Shown here: one piece after another, positions 40,398 to 51,909 of the stretch
Position numbering within the stretch: the stretch's first letter is position 1
Layout: each line of letters begins with the position of its first letter
Origin: Nocardiopsis dassonvillei_B
GTDB lineage: Bacteria > Actinomycetota > Actinomycetes > Streptosporangiales > Streptosporangiaceae
Direction of reading: 5' to 3'
NCBI RefSeq assembly: GCF_964273065.1
Contig: NZ_OZ186815.1
Coordinates: 3,224,001 to 3,288,000 of the forward strand
DNA length: 64,000 nt
Notes under the pieces: generated by a model
What the model saw: only the letters and a program-made list of their open reading frames with translations
Database searches by the model: none
Told to the model about the DNA's origin: nothing
Made by a program: the position numbers and the translations under genes

Positions 40398-41708
40398 CTA
40401 CTGCACGCCGTGGACGGAGCCGGGCGGGTTGGAGCCGTCGGTGGTGTACGGCTCGCCGGTGACGCTCTCGGACAGCCACTCGTCCCAGGTCAGCTGCCAG
40501 TGGCCCCAGCCGTTGTTCCACTCCTTGATGCGGTCGGTGCCGGTGGTCTCCACGACGTCGCCCATGAGCGTGTTCTCGAAGAACCACAGGGCGTCGTCCA
40601 TCCGCATGTTGGTGCACCCGTTGGAGGTGTTCGCGATGCCGATGTTGCCGTTGTAGGACGCCTCGTGGAAGAACTCGCCGCTGCTGGAGGTGCGCACCGC
40701 GTACTGGACGTCCACCTTGTAGGAGCCCGGGGAGCCCTCGGGGATGCCGACGGTGCTGGAGTCCATGGTCAGGTGCTCGTAGCGCTCCATGAGCACGTGG
40801 ATGCCGCTGCTGGTGGTGTCGAAGTTGCGGCTGGCCTTGCCGTTGCTCACCGGGAAGGTGCGCTCGTGCTCACCGTCGATGGTGACGACCGCCTCGTGGT
40901 CGGGCACGTTCATGGTGACCATCAGCTCGCGGCCGATCTCGAAGTCGATCCTGGAGTTGCGCACACCGTAGACGCCCTCGGAGGCCTCGACCCCGGCCAG
41001 GCGCGCCTCGACGGACACCTGCTGGTAGGGCTCCCAGTAGGTCTCGGGGCGGAAGGCGACGTTCTTGTCGTCGAGCCAGCGCCACGACCCGGTCATGCCC
41101 TGCTCGGAGACGATCCTGATGGAGCTCTCGACCTGGGCCTTGTTGGTGACCGGCAGGTCGAAGGAGAGGACGATCGGCATGCCCACGCCGACCGTCTGGC
41201 CGTCCTGCGGGTAGGTGCTGTAGGGGGAGAGCTCCAGGCGCTGCCCGGGGACGGCCGCCTCGGTCGTGAACTCCCGGACCAGCTCGGTGGTCTCGCCGGC
41301 CTCGTTCTCGGCGGTGGCCGTGACGGTCACCTCGGCGCCCGGGCGCAGGTTCCAGTCGCTGGTCCACTCGGTGCCGTCGCCGTTGAGGGTGCCGGTCACC
41401 TCGTACAGGGCGGGGTCGTCCTCGCCCTGGCCCTCGACCGTGGCCTCGTCCGGCACCACCTGGTCGACCTTGACGTCGGAGATCGTTCCGTTCTCCGAGG
41501 TCACCGTGATGGGGGTGTTGGGGGCGACCGTCTCGACACCGTCCTCGGGGGCGATGACCAGGGTCGCGGGTTCGGCGTCGGCCGCCGGGTCCGTGCTGTT
41601 GCTCTGCGTCTCGGCGCCACCGGAAGTACAGGCGGTTGCCGCGAGCGCGAGCGCCGCCAGACCGATGCCGAATCGGCTGATCGCCGACGGGTGGGTCCTG
41701 CCCGTCAC
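40398..41708 (-). CDS. L,D-transpeptidase (YkuD domain) lipoprotein
   Basis: Protein of 436 residues from GTG 41708, which has ATGGAGG ten bases upstream; the open frame extends 11 codons further left. The lipobox is LAATACTSG. Two Ig-like domains (about 55 to 240) precede the YkuD catalytic domain: His in EFFHEASYNG and the active Cys in ANTSNGCTNM. The residue before Gly-Cys is Asn instead of the usual His (SHGC). The family makes 3-3 peptidoglycan cross-links and can replace beta-lactam-sensitive transpeptidases. It likely acts at the cell surface. Confidence 0.93.
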   Translation of the reverse strand: MTGRTHPSAISRFGIGLAALALAATACTSGGAETQSNSTDPAADAEPATLVIAPEDGVETVAPNTPITVTSENGTISDVKVDQVVPDEATVEGQGEDDPALYEVTGTLNGDGTEWTSDWNLRPGAEVTVTATAENEAGETTELVREFTTEAAVPGQRLELSPYSTYPQDGQTVGVGMPIVLSFDLPVTNKAQVESSIRIVSEQGMTGSWRWLDDKNVAFRPETYWEPYQQVSVEARLAGVEASEGVYGVRNSRIDFEIGRELMVTMNVPDHEAVVTIDGEHERTFPVSNGKASRNFDTTSSGIHVLMERYEHLTMDSSTVGIPEGSPGSYKVDVQYAVRTSSSGEFFHEASYNGNIGIANTSNGCTNMRMDDALWFFENTLMGDVVETTGTDRIKEWNNGWGHWQLTWDEWLSESVTGEPYTTDGSNPPGSVHGVQ

Positions 41709-41940
41709 GTCTGGACCTCCATGTTTCACCTCGAACGCCATGTTTCTACGTCACCTAAGACGCGCATGTGCGGAAAAGGTTCTGAAATCCCACACATCGG
41801 CACGGGACGGTTATCCGGAAGGGGTTGGAAGACCGGAACCGATGACGATACACCCTGGGGGTACCTGGCAGAACCCGTCCGATACGAGATTAGGGCCATC
41901 CCTAAACCACCCTGTACACCGGGGCTCCCCCCGGCCTAAA

Positions 41941-41962
41941 ATCCTGAGCAATCGCTCAGGAT
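41941..41962. promoter_or_regulatory. TetR-type operator upstream of the SMR pump
   Basis: ATCCTGAGC-AATC-GCTCAGGAT is a perfect 9-bp dyad with a 4-nt spacer, 14 bp before the pump start codon. The next gene encodes a TetR regulator, so this is its probable operator. Confidence 0.7.
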
Positions 41963-41976
41963 TATCTGGAGGACGT

Positions 41977-42300
41977 ATGCCGTGGCTGTGGCTGGCCGGG
42001 GCGATCATCTCGGAAGTGATCGCCACGACGTCGCTCAAGCTCTCCGAGGGCTTCACCCGCCCCCTGCCCTCGATCGCGGTCGTCGTCGGCTACGTCTCGG
42101 CCTTCTTCATGCTGAGCCGGGCGCTGAGCCGGGGCATGGACCTGGGCGTCGCCTACGGGGTCTGGGCCGCGGCGGGGATCGCCCTGGTGGCGGTCATCGG
42201 GGTCGTGCTCTTCTCCGAGTCGCTCACCTGGGTCCAGATCGGCGGGATCGCCCTCATCATCGGCGGGGTCATGGCCCTGGAGATGGGCGGCCGCCATTGA
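41977..42300 (+). CDS. Small multidrug resistance (SMR) transporter
   Basis: Protein of 107 residues, standard SMR length, with four membrane segments: the first has the essential Glu in AGAIISEVIATTSLKL, followed by PSIAVVVGYVSAFFMLSRAL, GVAYGVWAAAGIALVAVIGV and the final VQIGGIALIIGGVMALEM. SMR proteins are proton antiporters that export cationic drugs or polyamines as dimers. GGAGGA precedes the ATG. It is preceded by a perfect TetR-type dyad and followed by a TetR gene 38 bp away, so it is an inducible efflux unit. Confidence 0.93.
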   Translation: MPWLWLAGAIISEVIATTSLKLSEGFTRPLPSIAVVVGYVSAFFMLSRALSRGMDLGVAYGVWAAAGIALVAVIGVVLFSESLTWVQIGGIALIIGGVMALEMGGRH

Positions 42301-42338
42301 ACGGGGCCGCGGAAGGGAGCGGGAGGCCGGAGGCCCCC

Positions 42339-42899
42339 ATGACCGACGGGCGCAGGCTCAAGGGCGAACGGCGCAGGCGGCTGCTCGTGGACGCCGTCCT
42401 GCGGGTGATCGGGCACGAGGGCGTGGCCGCGGTCAGCCAGCGCCGGGTGGCGGCGGAGGCGGGTGTGCCGCCCAGCGCCGTCATGTACCACTACGCCTCG
42501 GTCGACGATCTGCTGCTGGCCGCGCTCACCGGTGTCAACGACTCCTGTGTCGCCGCGCTGGAGGCGCTCTCCCGGGATCCGGAGACGGCGCCGCGCGGCC
42601 TGGCCGAACTGGTGGCCGCACCGGACCGGGGACCCCTGCGGGCCGAGTTCGAGCTCTTCCTGATGGCGGCGCGCCGTCCGGCGCTGCGCCCACAGGCCGA
42701 GCGCTGGCGCCGCGCCGTGGACGCGTTCCTGTTCCCCTACCTGGACGACCCGGACGACCGGGCGGCGGCGGCCGTGGCCGTCGACGGTCTGTTCCTGCGC
42801 GGCTGTGTGGAGGACCCGCCGCCCGGGGTCGACGAGGTGCACCGGATCATCGTGCGGCTCTTGTCCCCGCGGAGTAGCGGCCCGGCGGGATCCCGATGA
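42339..42899 (+). CDS. TetR-family regulator of the SMR pump
   Basis: Protein of 186 residues from ATG 42339. The HTH reads RRRRLLVDAVLRVIGHEGVA, then VSQRRVAAEAGVPPSAVMYHYASVDDLL. The C-terminal domain is helical and fits drug-binding TetR proteins. It is co-oriented with the SMR gene, with a perfect operator before that gene. The last 53 bp overlap the end of the convergent AraC gene. The C-terminal residues (SPRSSGPAGSR) may therefore be selectively constrained by both genes. Confidence 0.88.
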   Translation: MTDGRRLKGERRRRLLVDAVLRVIGHEGVAAVSQRRVAAEAGVPPSAVMYHYASVDDLLLAALTGVNDSCVAALEALSRDPETAPRGLAELVAAPDRGPLRAEFELFLMAARRPALRPQAERWRRAVDAFLFPYLDDPDDRAAAAVAVDGLFLRGCVEDPPPGVDEVHRIIVRLLSPRSSGPAGSR

Positions 42900-43692
42900 C
42901 AGCGGTGAATTCCCGGGTCAGGTGGGACTGGTCGCTGAACCCCAGGTCCGCGGCCAGGCGTCCCCAGTCCGGCCGCTCCCCCGTCCGGGCACGCTCGGCC
43001 GCCTCGTAGAAGCGGTACCGGCGGATGACGGTCTTGGGCCCCAGTCCCACGTGGTCGGAGAAGCGGCGCTGGAGCCGTCGCACGCCGAGCCCCTCGCGCT
43101 CCGCCAGCTCCGCGACCCCGGTGACCGACGGGTCTGCGGCCACCCGCTCGGCGATGTCGCGGGTGTCCTCGGCGGGATGGCGGACCGCGGGCGCCAGGTC
43201 CTCCAGGAACCCCTCCACCAGAGCCGTCAGCGCGACCGCCGAGGCCGGGTCGGCGGGGTCGAGGCGACGGACCGCCCGCTCCAGCTCCGCGCCGCCGGGC
43301 AGGACCTCGCCCACGGGGAGGGAGGTACCGGCCAGTCCGCTCAGGGGCCGGTCGGTGAAGGGCCGGAACCCGGCGGGCCGGAACATCACGCCCAGCGCCC
43401 AGCCGCGGCCGGCGAGGTGCTGCCGCCCGACCCGGGTGGTGGGCCCGTGCACGGTCGCCGTGCCCGCGGTGAACACGAGGTTCACCACGGGGTGGGCCAG
43501 CACCGTCTGGGTGTACGGCTCCCGCAGGTCCCACGACGCGGTCCAGTGGCGGTCCACGAAGCGGGCCAGCGCGGGCGCCGGGGCCGCCCGGTCCAACCGG
43601 AACCGGGTGAGCCCGCGGTCCGGATCGATGATCCCGCGCGCGTCCTCCTGCACGGGTCGCACGTCCACGCCCCCGGCACTGTCCCTGCTCAT
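42847..43692 (-). CDS. AraC-family transcriptional regulator
   Basis: Protein of 281 residues from ATG 43692. An N-terminal ligand-binding-like region (RFVDRHWTASWDLREPYT, LAHPVVNLVFTAG, LGVMFRPAGFRPFTDRPLS) precedes two AraC HTHs: VAELAEREGLGVRRLQRRFS and GRLAADLGFSDQSHLTREFT. The inducer is unknown. The gene is convergent with and overlaps the TetR gene by 53 bp at their 3' ends. It is divergent from the TIGR03086 gene at 43807, which may be a target. Confidence 0.9.
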   Translation of the reverse strand: MSRDSAGGVDVRPVQEDARGIIDPDRGLTRFRLDRAAPAPALARFVDRHWTASWDLREPYTQTVLAHPVVNLVFTAGTATVHGPTTRVGRQHLAGRGWALGVMFRPAGFRPFTDRPLSGLAGTSLPVGEVLPGGAELERAVRRLDPADPASAVALTALVEGFLEDLAPAVRHPAEDTRDIAERVAADPSVTGVAELAEREGLGVRRLQRRFSDHVGLGPKTVIRRYRFYEAAERARTGERPDWGRLAADLGFSDQSHLTREFTAVIGIPPGRYSAGTRAAR

Positions 43693-43806
43693 GCCCCCAG
43701 CATGCCGCGGGGCGCCGACACTTCCCCGGCCGGGGTGTCGCATTCCTTCAAGACGGGAGGGCGCCGGGACGCCAGGATCGGAGGCGACCGTGAGAAGGAG
43801 CATGTT

Positions 43807-44358
43807 GTGAACGAGATCGCCGCACGCTACGCCCGCCTGTCCGACGCCTTCGCCGACGTGGTGGCGCAGGTACCCGAGGAGCGCTGGGCGTCACCGTCCC
43901 CCTGCGAGGGCTGGACGGCCCGGGACGTGGTCGGGCACGTCGTGGACACCCAGGGCATGTTCCTGGGCCTGGTCGGCCGCGAGCTCGGCGACATCCCCGA
44001 GGCGGCCGACGCACCGGCGGCGGCCTGGGACGCCGCGCGGGCCGTGGTCCTGGCCGACCTCACCGATCCCGAGCGCGCGAACACCGGGTTCGACGGGTTC
44101 TTCGGCCGCACCACGTTCGCCGAGGCGGTGGACCGCTTCCTCAACTTCGACCTGATCGTGCACCGCTGGGACCTGGCCCGCGCCGCGGGGCTGGACGAGC
44201 GCATCGACCCGGACGACGTGCGCTGGGCCCGCGGGGCCACGGCGGCGTTCGGGGAGGGGCTGCGCTCGGAGGGCGTCTGCGGTGCCGAACTCACTCCGCC
44301 CGAGGGCGCCGACGAGCAGACCCGGCTGCTCGCCTTCCTCGGCCGCCGCGCCTGGTGA
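43807..44358 (+). CDS. TIGR03086/maleylpyruvate isomerase-like DinB protein
   Basis: Protein of 183 residues. It starts at GTG 43807, with GAAGGAG six bases ahead; an ATG at 43802 is in another frame. Family features are EERWASPSPCEGWTARDVVGHVVDTQGM (His of the metal site), then FLNFDLIVHRWDLARAAGLD with the second His. This is the mycothiol-dependent DinB_2 superfamily, which includes maleylpyruvate isomerase. The specific reaction is not clear. A divergent AraC regulator suggests it is inducible. Confidence 0.85.
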   Translation: MNEIAARYARLSDAFADVVAQVPEERWASPSPCEGWTARDVVGHVVDTQGMFLGLVGRELGDIPEAADAPAAAWDAARAVVLADLTDPERANTGFDGFFGRTTFAEAVDRFLNFDLIVHRWDLARAAGLDERIDPDDVRWARGATAAFGEGLRSEGVCGAELTPPEGADEQTRLLAFLGRRAW

Positions 44359-44636
44359 CCGCCTGGTGACCGCCGAGCGGCCCGCACCGGGACCGCCCGC
44401 GGCCGGCTCCCCGTCAGGGCGGTCCGCCCGGTGGGACGCCCACCGACCGCCGGTGGCGGGCCGGTACCGCCACCGCGCGGCCGCGATCCGCGGCGCCCCG
44501 GCGGCCCGTGGGCGGACGTCCGAACGCGACGGCGCCGACGGTGCCGACGGTGTCCCGGCCCGCGCGGACCCGCGCACGGCGGACGCCCGGATCCGCCGGG
44601 GCGGCGGCCGCGCCGCCCGGCCGGCGGGGCTGGAGG

Positions 44637-46649
44637 TCATGGTCGGCGGCGGTTCCCGTCCCGGGCCACGCCGACCAGCAGCCGCAGCACCAGCAGGGCG
44701 GCCACCGCCAGCAGCAGCCAGGCCGCCCCGTTGAGGAGCTGGGCTCGGACCGTCATCTCCGCCCACTCCACATGGGGGCCGTCGGTGACGTTGAACAGCC
44801 CCACCGACATCAGTCCGGTGGCCACCGCCAGCACGGTGAGGATCGCCTGCCGCACCATCCCGCCCAGGAGCATGCGGTCCTCGGGGTGGGCGAAGGGGCG
44901 CACCTGCACCGTGAACCGGCCCTTGTGCAGCTGGTCGGTGATCCGGTCCAGCCGGCGCGGCAGCCGCCGAAGCGTGGGCAGCAGCGCGACGATCTCGTTC
45001 GCCACCAGGTCGCGCAGCGCCTCCCCGCGCAACTGCTCCGACACCCGCTCCCCGGCGAACCGCTTGGCCTCGGCGACGGTGTCGAACCCCGGCGACAGGT
45101 GCACCAGGGTGCCCTCCAGCGTGGCCAGGGCGCGGAAGACCGCGGCCAGCTCCGCCGGGAGGGTGAGCCCGAACCGGGTGACGATGAGCAGCAGCTCGGT
45201 GAACATCCGCATGCTCGCGGTCATCCCGCCCTGGAGGTGGCGGGCCATGAACTGGCCCAGCGCCCGGCGCAGCCGCTCCCCGTCCACCCCCTCCGGGTCG
45301 GTGACCACGTCCAGCAGGGTGTCGGTGAGCAGGACGGCGTCGCGCCGGTCCAGAGCCACCAGCATGAGCCGCAGCGCCTCGCGGGTCTGGCCGTCCAGCC
45401 GCCCCACGGACCCGTAGTCGAGCAGGCCCACCCCGCCCCCGTCGAGCAGCAGGATGTTGCCCGGGTGCGGGTCGGCGTGGAAGATGCCGCTGATCATCAC
45501 CTGCTCCAGCAGGCAGTCCAGCAGGGCGCGGGCGATCTCCTCGCCGTCGACGTCGGCCGGGTCGACGGCGCCGACGGAGACGCCGTGCAGCCTCTCCATC
45601 ACCAGGATCCGCCTGCTGGTGTAGGCGTCGTACACCTTGGGGATGCGGACCCGGGAGTCCGGCGCGGCCTCGGCGACGGCGGCGATGTTGGTCGCCTCCA
45701 CCTCGAAGTCCAGCTCCTCCCGCAGCGCCTCGGCGAACCCCTCCGCCAGATCGACCACGCCGATGGCCGGCCCCCAGTCGGTGTACTCGTCGAAGCGGGC
45801 GGCCAGCCGCCGGATGATGTCCAGGTCGCGCTGGACCACCGGGGCGATCCCGGGCCGCTGCACCTTGACCACCACCTCCTCCCCGCCGATGAGCCGGGCG
45901 GTGTGCGCCTGGGCGATGGACGCGGCGGCCAGCGGCTCGTCGGAGAACTCGGCGAACACCTCGTCCACGGGGCGGCCCAGGCCCCGCTCGACCGCCTCCC
46001 GGACCTGCTCCGCCGGGATCGGCGCGACCTCGCTGTGCAGCCGCCCCAGCTCCTCGACGAACGCCGGCGGCAGCAGGTCGCGCCGGGTGGCCAGCACCTG
46101 GCCGAGCTTGACGAAGACCACGCCGGCCTCCTCCATGGAGCGGGCCAGCGACCGGGCCAGCCGCCGCTGGGTTGAGGTGTCCTCGTGGTCCTCGCGGCGT
46201 CCGGTGACGTAGCCCCACAGCCCGCGCCGGGCCAGGATCCAGGTGATCTGGCGGTAGCGGCGCACCCGTCCGAACCAGTCGAGCACGGACCGGACCGCCT
46301 GCACCGGGCGAGGGCGGCTGCCGCGCGGCACGGCCAGCTCCAGCCCGACGAAGGCGAGCATCGCCACGACGGCGGACATGACCATCGTCACCAGGACGTA
46401 CTCCGGGCCGGGCGAGACGATGGGCGCCTCCGCCGACAGCCGGTCCAGGGAGCCGTAGTACAGCAGCGCGCCCACGGCCGACCCCAGGAGCAGGCCGACC
46501 AGCCCGGCCGGCAGCAGCCGGGGCAGGCTGAAGGGGACGCCCATCATCCGGCTGGCCAGCAGGCCCACACCGAGGAGCAGCAGGACGAAGAAGATCAGGG
46601 AGAAGACCTGGAGGATCCCCTCCCCCACGTAGACCATGGCGAGGTTCAC
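44637..46649 (-). CDS. ABC1/UbiB-family atypical kinase
   Basis: Protein of 670 residues. Four membrane segments frame the ends: two N-terminal (LQVFSLIFFVLLLLGVGLL, LVGLLLGSAVGALLYYG), one at YVLVTMVMSAVVAMLAFVGL and C-terminal ones (LTVLAVATGLMSVGLF, LLLAVAALLVLRLLVGVA). The ABC1 kinase core has the KxGQ motif in VFVKLGQVLATRRDLLP, EPLAAASIAQAH, VVVKVQRPG, the ExD-type AEALREELDFEVEATN, and HADPHPGNILL and LLDYGSVGRLDG. UbiB kinases support isoprenoid lipid or quinone metabolism; actinobacteria make menaquinone, so the substrate here is unknown. The first codon is GTG 46649, alternatively ATG 46637. Confidence 0.92.
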   Translation of the reverse strand: MNLAMVYVGEGILQVFSLIFFVLLLLGVGLLASRMMGVPFSLPRLLPAGLVGLLLGSAVGALLYYGSLDRLSAEAPIVSPGPEYVLVTMVMSAVVAMLAFVGLELAVPRGSRPRPVQAVRSVLDWFGRVRRYRQITWILARRGLWGYVTGRREDHEDTSTQRRLARSLARSMEEAGVVFVKLGQVLATRRDLLPPAFVEELGRLHSEVAPIPAEQVREAVERGLGRPVDEVFAEFSDEPLAAASIAQAHTARLIGGEEVVVKVQRPGIAPVVQRDLDIIRRLAARFDEYTDWGPAIGVVDLAEGFAEALREELDFEVEATNIAAVAEAAPDSRVRIPKVYDAYTSRRILVMERLHGVSVGAVDPADVDGEEIARALLDCLLEQVMISGIFHADPHPGNILLLDGGGVGLLDYGSVGRLDGQTREALRLMLVALDRRDAVLLTDTLLDVVTDPEGVDGERLRRALGQFMARHLQGGMTASMRMFTELLLIVTRFGLTLPAELAAVFRALATLEGTLVHLSPGFDTVAEAKRFAGERVSEQLRGEALRDLVANEIVALLPTLRRLPRRLDRITDQLHKGRFTVQVRPFAHPEDRMLLGGMVRQAILTVLAVATGLMSVGLFNVTDGPHVEWAEMTVRAQLLNGAAWLLLAVAALLVLRLLVGVARDGNRRRP

Positions 46650-46836
46650 GGTCGGGGACTCGCTTTCCAGCGGGAGCCGGTCGGGGCGACTGCGGCGGTC
46701 GGGGGGCGGCGCCGGGGACTCGCACGGCCCCCACAGCCCTTTTCGACCTCAGCCTGTCAGGTCCCGGGCCCGGGCGACACCACCTTCCCCGGCCTGTGGA
46801 GAACCCCGGAGCGCGCTGCGGCCTCCCGGGAACGCG

Positions 46837-46868
46837 GCGGGCCGGGGCCCCTGGGAGCCCCGGCCCGC
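46837..46868 (-). terminator. Terminator of the dacB unit
   Basis: GCGGGCCGGGGC and GCCCCGGCCCGC form a perfect 12-bp stem with an 8-nt loop, 32 bp beyond the dacB stop. Confidence 0.7.
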
Positions 46869-46878
46869 ACCGCCACCC

Positions 46879-46910
46879 GCAGGTCGGCAGGTCAACAGGT
46901 CAGCAGGTCA
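46879..46910. repeat. Four tandem 8-bp repeats across the dacB stop codon
   Basis: Four consecutive units of RCAGGTCR (GCAGGTCG, GCAGGTCA, ACAGGTCA, GCAGGTCA) span 46879-46910, overlapping the last codons and stop of dacB. Slippage in this tract could change the C terminus. Confidence 0.7.
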
Positions 46911-48501
46911 GCTCCCAGGAGCATTCCAGCTCACCGCTCTCAGCGGACGGCGCGCTCTCCGGGACCCGGGCGCCCTGCGACCGCAGCGCCGCCGCATGCC
47001 CCAGGTGCTCGGCCAGCCGCACCGCGACCGCGTCCTGCACCGCGGTGGGCGCCGGGCCGGTGTGCCCGTTGTTGAGGATCGAGAAGACCAGGCCGTCTCC
47101 GCCGTCGGTTCCGGGCACGTACCCGGACAGGCCGCTGACCCCGCTCATCGTCCCGGTCTTGGCCGTCACCACGCCCTGGGCGGCGGTGCCCGCCATGCGG
47201 GCGCGCAGCGTGCCGCCGACGAAGGGGTCAGCGATACCGGCGACCGGCAGCGACGCCGACCACACCGGGTACCAGTCGGCCCCGCGCGCGGCGGTCAGCA
47301 GCCCGGTGACCGCGGAGGCGGTCAGCCGGTCGGTGCGGGAGAGCCCGGAGCCGTCGTGGAAGACCACGCCCCCGGTGTCCACGCCCAGCCCGGCCACGGC
47401 CTCGGCGACACCGGCGCGGCCGGCCGCCCAGGTGCCCTCGCCCGCCGTCTCCAGGCCGATGGACTTGACCAGCATCTCGGCGTGGCCGTTGTTGCTGAAC
47501 TTCATGAACGGCACCAGGATCTCGGCCAGCTCCGCCGAGGTGTGGTCGGCGACCACGCGGGTGGCCAGGTCCTCGGGGACCGCACCCTGCTCGCTCCCGC
47601 CGCGCACCGTGACGCCGTGCTCCTCCAGCGCCTGTTCGAACATGTGCCCCGCCAGGGCGGCGGGCTCGTCCACGGTGCGCAGCACGGCCACCGGGGCGGC
47701 GCCCTCCGGGAGGGAGCCGCTCACCACGATGGTGTTGGTGCCCACCGGCCGGTCCACGGACAGGGTGTTGCCGCTGCCGGGGGCGCCGGTGACGGCCCGG
47801 TTGTCCAGCTCCATGTAGCCCTCGGCGACGCCCAGGTCCACCGCGGGCGCCTCGCCCCGGGCCGCCGCGGTGACGGTCACCTCGGTGACGCCGGTGTCGA
47901 ACCGCTCCCCGTGGGCGACGGTGAGCGCGGAGATCTGCGCGGAGTAGGCGTAGGGCTCGTCCTCGGGCCACCAGTCGTCCACCAGGCGCTCGTCGTCGAA
48001 CCGGGTGTCGTCGGCGACCACGTCTCCCTTGACGACCCTGACCCCGGAGGCGGCCACCTCGGCGGCCATCGCGTCGAGGTCGGCGGCCGTCAGGGTGGGG
48101 TCTCCACCGCCGACCAGGTACACGTCCTCGACCGCGCGGGGGCGGCCGTACCCGGCGGGGACGACGGCCTCGGTGGTGAAGGTGCGGTCCGCGCCCAGCA
48201 CCTCCAGCGCGGCGGCGGCCGTGAACAGCTTCATGTTGGAGGCGGGCACGAACGGGGTGTCCGCGTCGCGGGAGTACAGCTCCTCCCCGGTCGCCGGGTC
48301 GAGGACGACCACGCCGGCGTCGGCCACGGACGGGTCCGACAGGATCGCGTCGAGGTCGGCGCGCAGGTCGGCAGCGGGGTCGGCGACCGGTTCGGCGTGT
48401 GCGGGGGCGGGAGCGGCGAAGAGGGCGAGCGGCAGCAGGCTCGCCGCCGCGGCGGCGGCCCAGCGGGGGTGCCGGCCCGCCGAGGGGGTCGGGGCTCTCA
48501 T
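46900..48501 (-). CDS. dacB: D-alanyl-D-alanine carboxypeptidase/endopeptidase (PBP4/DacB)
   Basis: Protein of 533 residues with an N-terminal signal (WAAAAAASLLPLALFAAPAPAHA). The penicillin-binding motifs are SxxK in VPASNMKLF, SxN in MKFSNNGHAE and KTG in VVTAKTGTMSGVSGLSG. The extra domain between the first two motifs is typical of PBP4 (VYLVGGGDPTL, LTVAHGERF). It trims the pentapeptide stem and can cut cross-links in the periplasm-like space. The C terminus ends in a Cys-rich GELECSWELTC encoded by a tandem repeat. The ATG at 48501 gives a normal signal sequence. Confidence 0.93.
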   Translation of the reverse strand: MRAPTPSAGRHPRWAAAAAASLLPLALFAAPAPAHAEPVADPAADLRADLDAILSDPSVADAGVVVLDPATGEELYSRDADTPFVPASNMKLFTAAAALEVLGADRTFTTEAVVPAGYGRPRAVEDVYLVGGGDPTLTAADLDAMAAEVAASGVRVVKGDVVADDTRFDDERLVDDWWPEDEPYAYSAQISALTVAHGERFDTGVTEVTVTAAARGEAPAVDLGVAEGYMELDNRAVTGAPGSGNTLSVDRPVGTNTIVVSGSLPEGAAPVAVLRTVDEPAALAGHMFEQALEEHGVTVRGGSEQGAVPEDLATRVVADHTSAELAEILVPFMKFSNNGHAEMLVKSIGLETAGEGTWAAGRAGVAEAVAGLGVDTGGVVFHDGSGLSRTDRLTASAVTGLLTAARGADWYPVWSASLPVAGIADPFVGGTLRARMAGTAAQGVVTAKTGTMSGVSGLSGYVPGTDGGDGLVFSILNNGHTGPAPTAVQDAVAVRLAEHLGHAAALRSQGARVPESAPSAESGELECSWELTC

Positions 48502-48695
48502 GGGTCTCCAAAGACTCGGATGGAAGATCATGAACCTAACCGAATCTCACCATGGGTCGCCGTGTGCCCACGCCGGGGACACGGGACCCTTTCCCTTCCT
48601 TTTCAGGCCGCAGCAGGTCAGAGCGGACAATGCCCGTCATTACCCAAGGAACGGGTCCACTTCCGGCCAGGGACCACTCCTGTCCCGGACACGAC

Positions 48696-48729
48696 GCGGC
48701 GGTGCCGGGGGCTCCCCCGGCACCGCCGC
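48696..48729 (-). terminator. Terminator after the oligopeptide ABC operon
   Basis: GCGGCGGTGCCGGGGG pairs with CCCCCGGCACCGCCGC across a CT loop, a perfect 16-bp stem. A second hairpin (CCGTTCCCGG with CCGGGAACGG) at 48743-48776 reinforces it, 9 bp after the operon stop. Confidence 0.8.
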
Positions 48730-48784
48730 GGATCCCGGACCCGCCGTTCCCGGCCCGAACAGCCCCGGGAACGGTGGGCCGGGA

Positions 48785-50973
<2,189 letters not shown>

Positions 50974-50977
<4 letters not shown>

Positions 50978-51909
50978 CGCCGCACCATCGTCTGTCGTGG
51001 GTCGAGGGCGTCCCGCAGGCCGTCACCGATGAAGTTGATCGTCAGGCAGATGAGGACGATCAGCACACCGGGCGGGTAGAACAGCCAGGGCCGGGTGAAG
51101 GCGGCGGTGCGCGCACCCTCCACCATCTTCCCCAGGGAGATGTCGGGCGGCTGGATGCCGAACCCGATGAAGGACAGTCCGGCCTCCGTCAGCACCGCCA
51201 CCGCGATGAGCAGCGTGGCGGCGACGATGATCGGCCCCGCGGCGTTGGGCAGCAGGTGGCGGAAGATGATCCGGCTGGACCGCGCCCCGGCCGCGCGGGC
51301 GGCCTCGATGAACTCCTGCTCGCGCAGCGAGAGCACCACGCCGCGGACGACGCGGGCGACGGTCGCCCAGGAGAACAGGCACATGATGAGCGCCACCGCG
51401 TACCAGGTGGTGCCGCCGCGGACGGCGCCGTTGATCGAGGCGACGGCGACGATGAGCGGGATGATGAGGAAGATGTCGGCGATCCGCATCATGATCGCGT
51501 CCACGCGCCCCCGGTAGTAGCCGGCGACGGCGCCCCAGGTCGCGCCGACCACGGTGGAGACCACCGCGACGGTGAGGGCGACCTTGAGCGACTGCTGTGC
51601 GCCGCGCATGGTCTGCGCGAACACGTCGTTGCCCTGCTTGGTGGTGCCGAAGGGGTGTTCCAGGCTGGGCCCCGCGTTGCTGGGGATGTCCGAGTTGACG
51701 GTGTAGCCCCACTGCCAGACCAGGGGACCGAGGAAGGCGAAGGCGACGATCAGTCCGAGCAGGACGAGGCTGATCATGGCGGCCCGGTGGCGGCGGAACC
51801 GTCGCCAGATGATCTGGAGCTGGGTGAGCTCCCCGCCCCTGTTCACCGGCGTCCCGGGCTCGCCCGGGGAGTCGTCGGCCGTGATGATGCGACTCTGCAT
51901 TTCACTCAT
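50974..51909 (-). CDS. Oligopeptide ABC permease (DppC-like)
   Basis: Protein of 311 residues. A cytoplasmic N terminus (RIITADDSPGEPG) is followed by six membrane segments, the first at AMISLVLLGLIVAFAFLGPLVW. The OppC/DppC signature is HPFGTTKQGNDVFAQTMRGA, and the EAA loop EFIEAARAAGARSSRIIFRH is the ATPase contact. The gene overlaps the ATPase start by 4 bp and the DppB stop by 8 bp. It forms the channel with DppB. Confidence 0.94.

Noticed and set aside
43891..46734. Very long minus-strand frame of 947 codons across the ABC1 kinase
   Set aside because: The ABC1 kinase reads in another frame with clear motifs. This frame is Arg/Pro/Gly low complexity and is a shadow.
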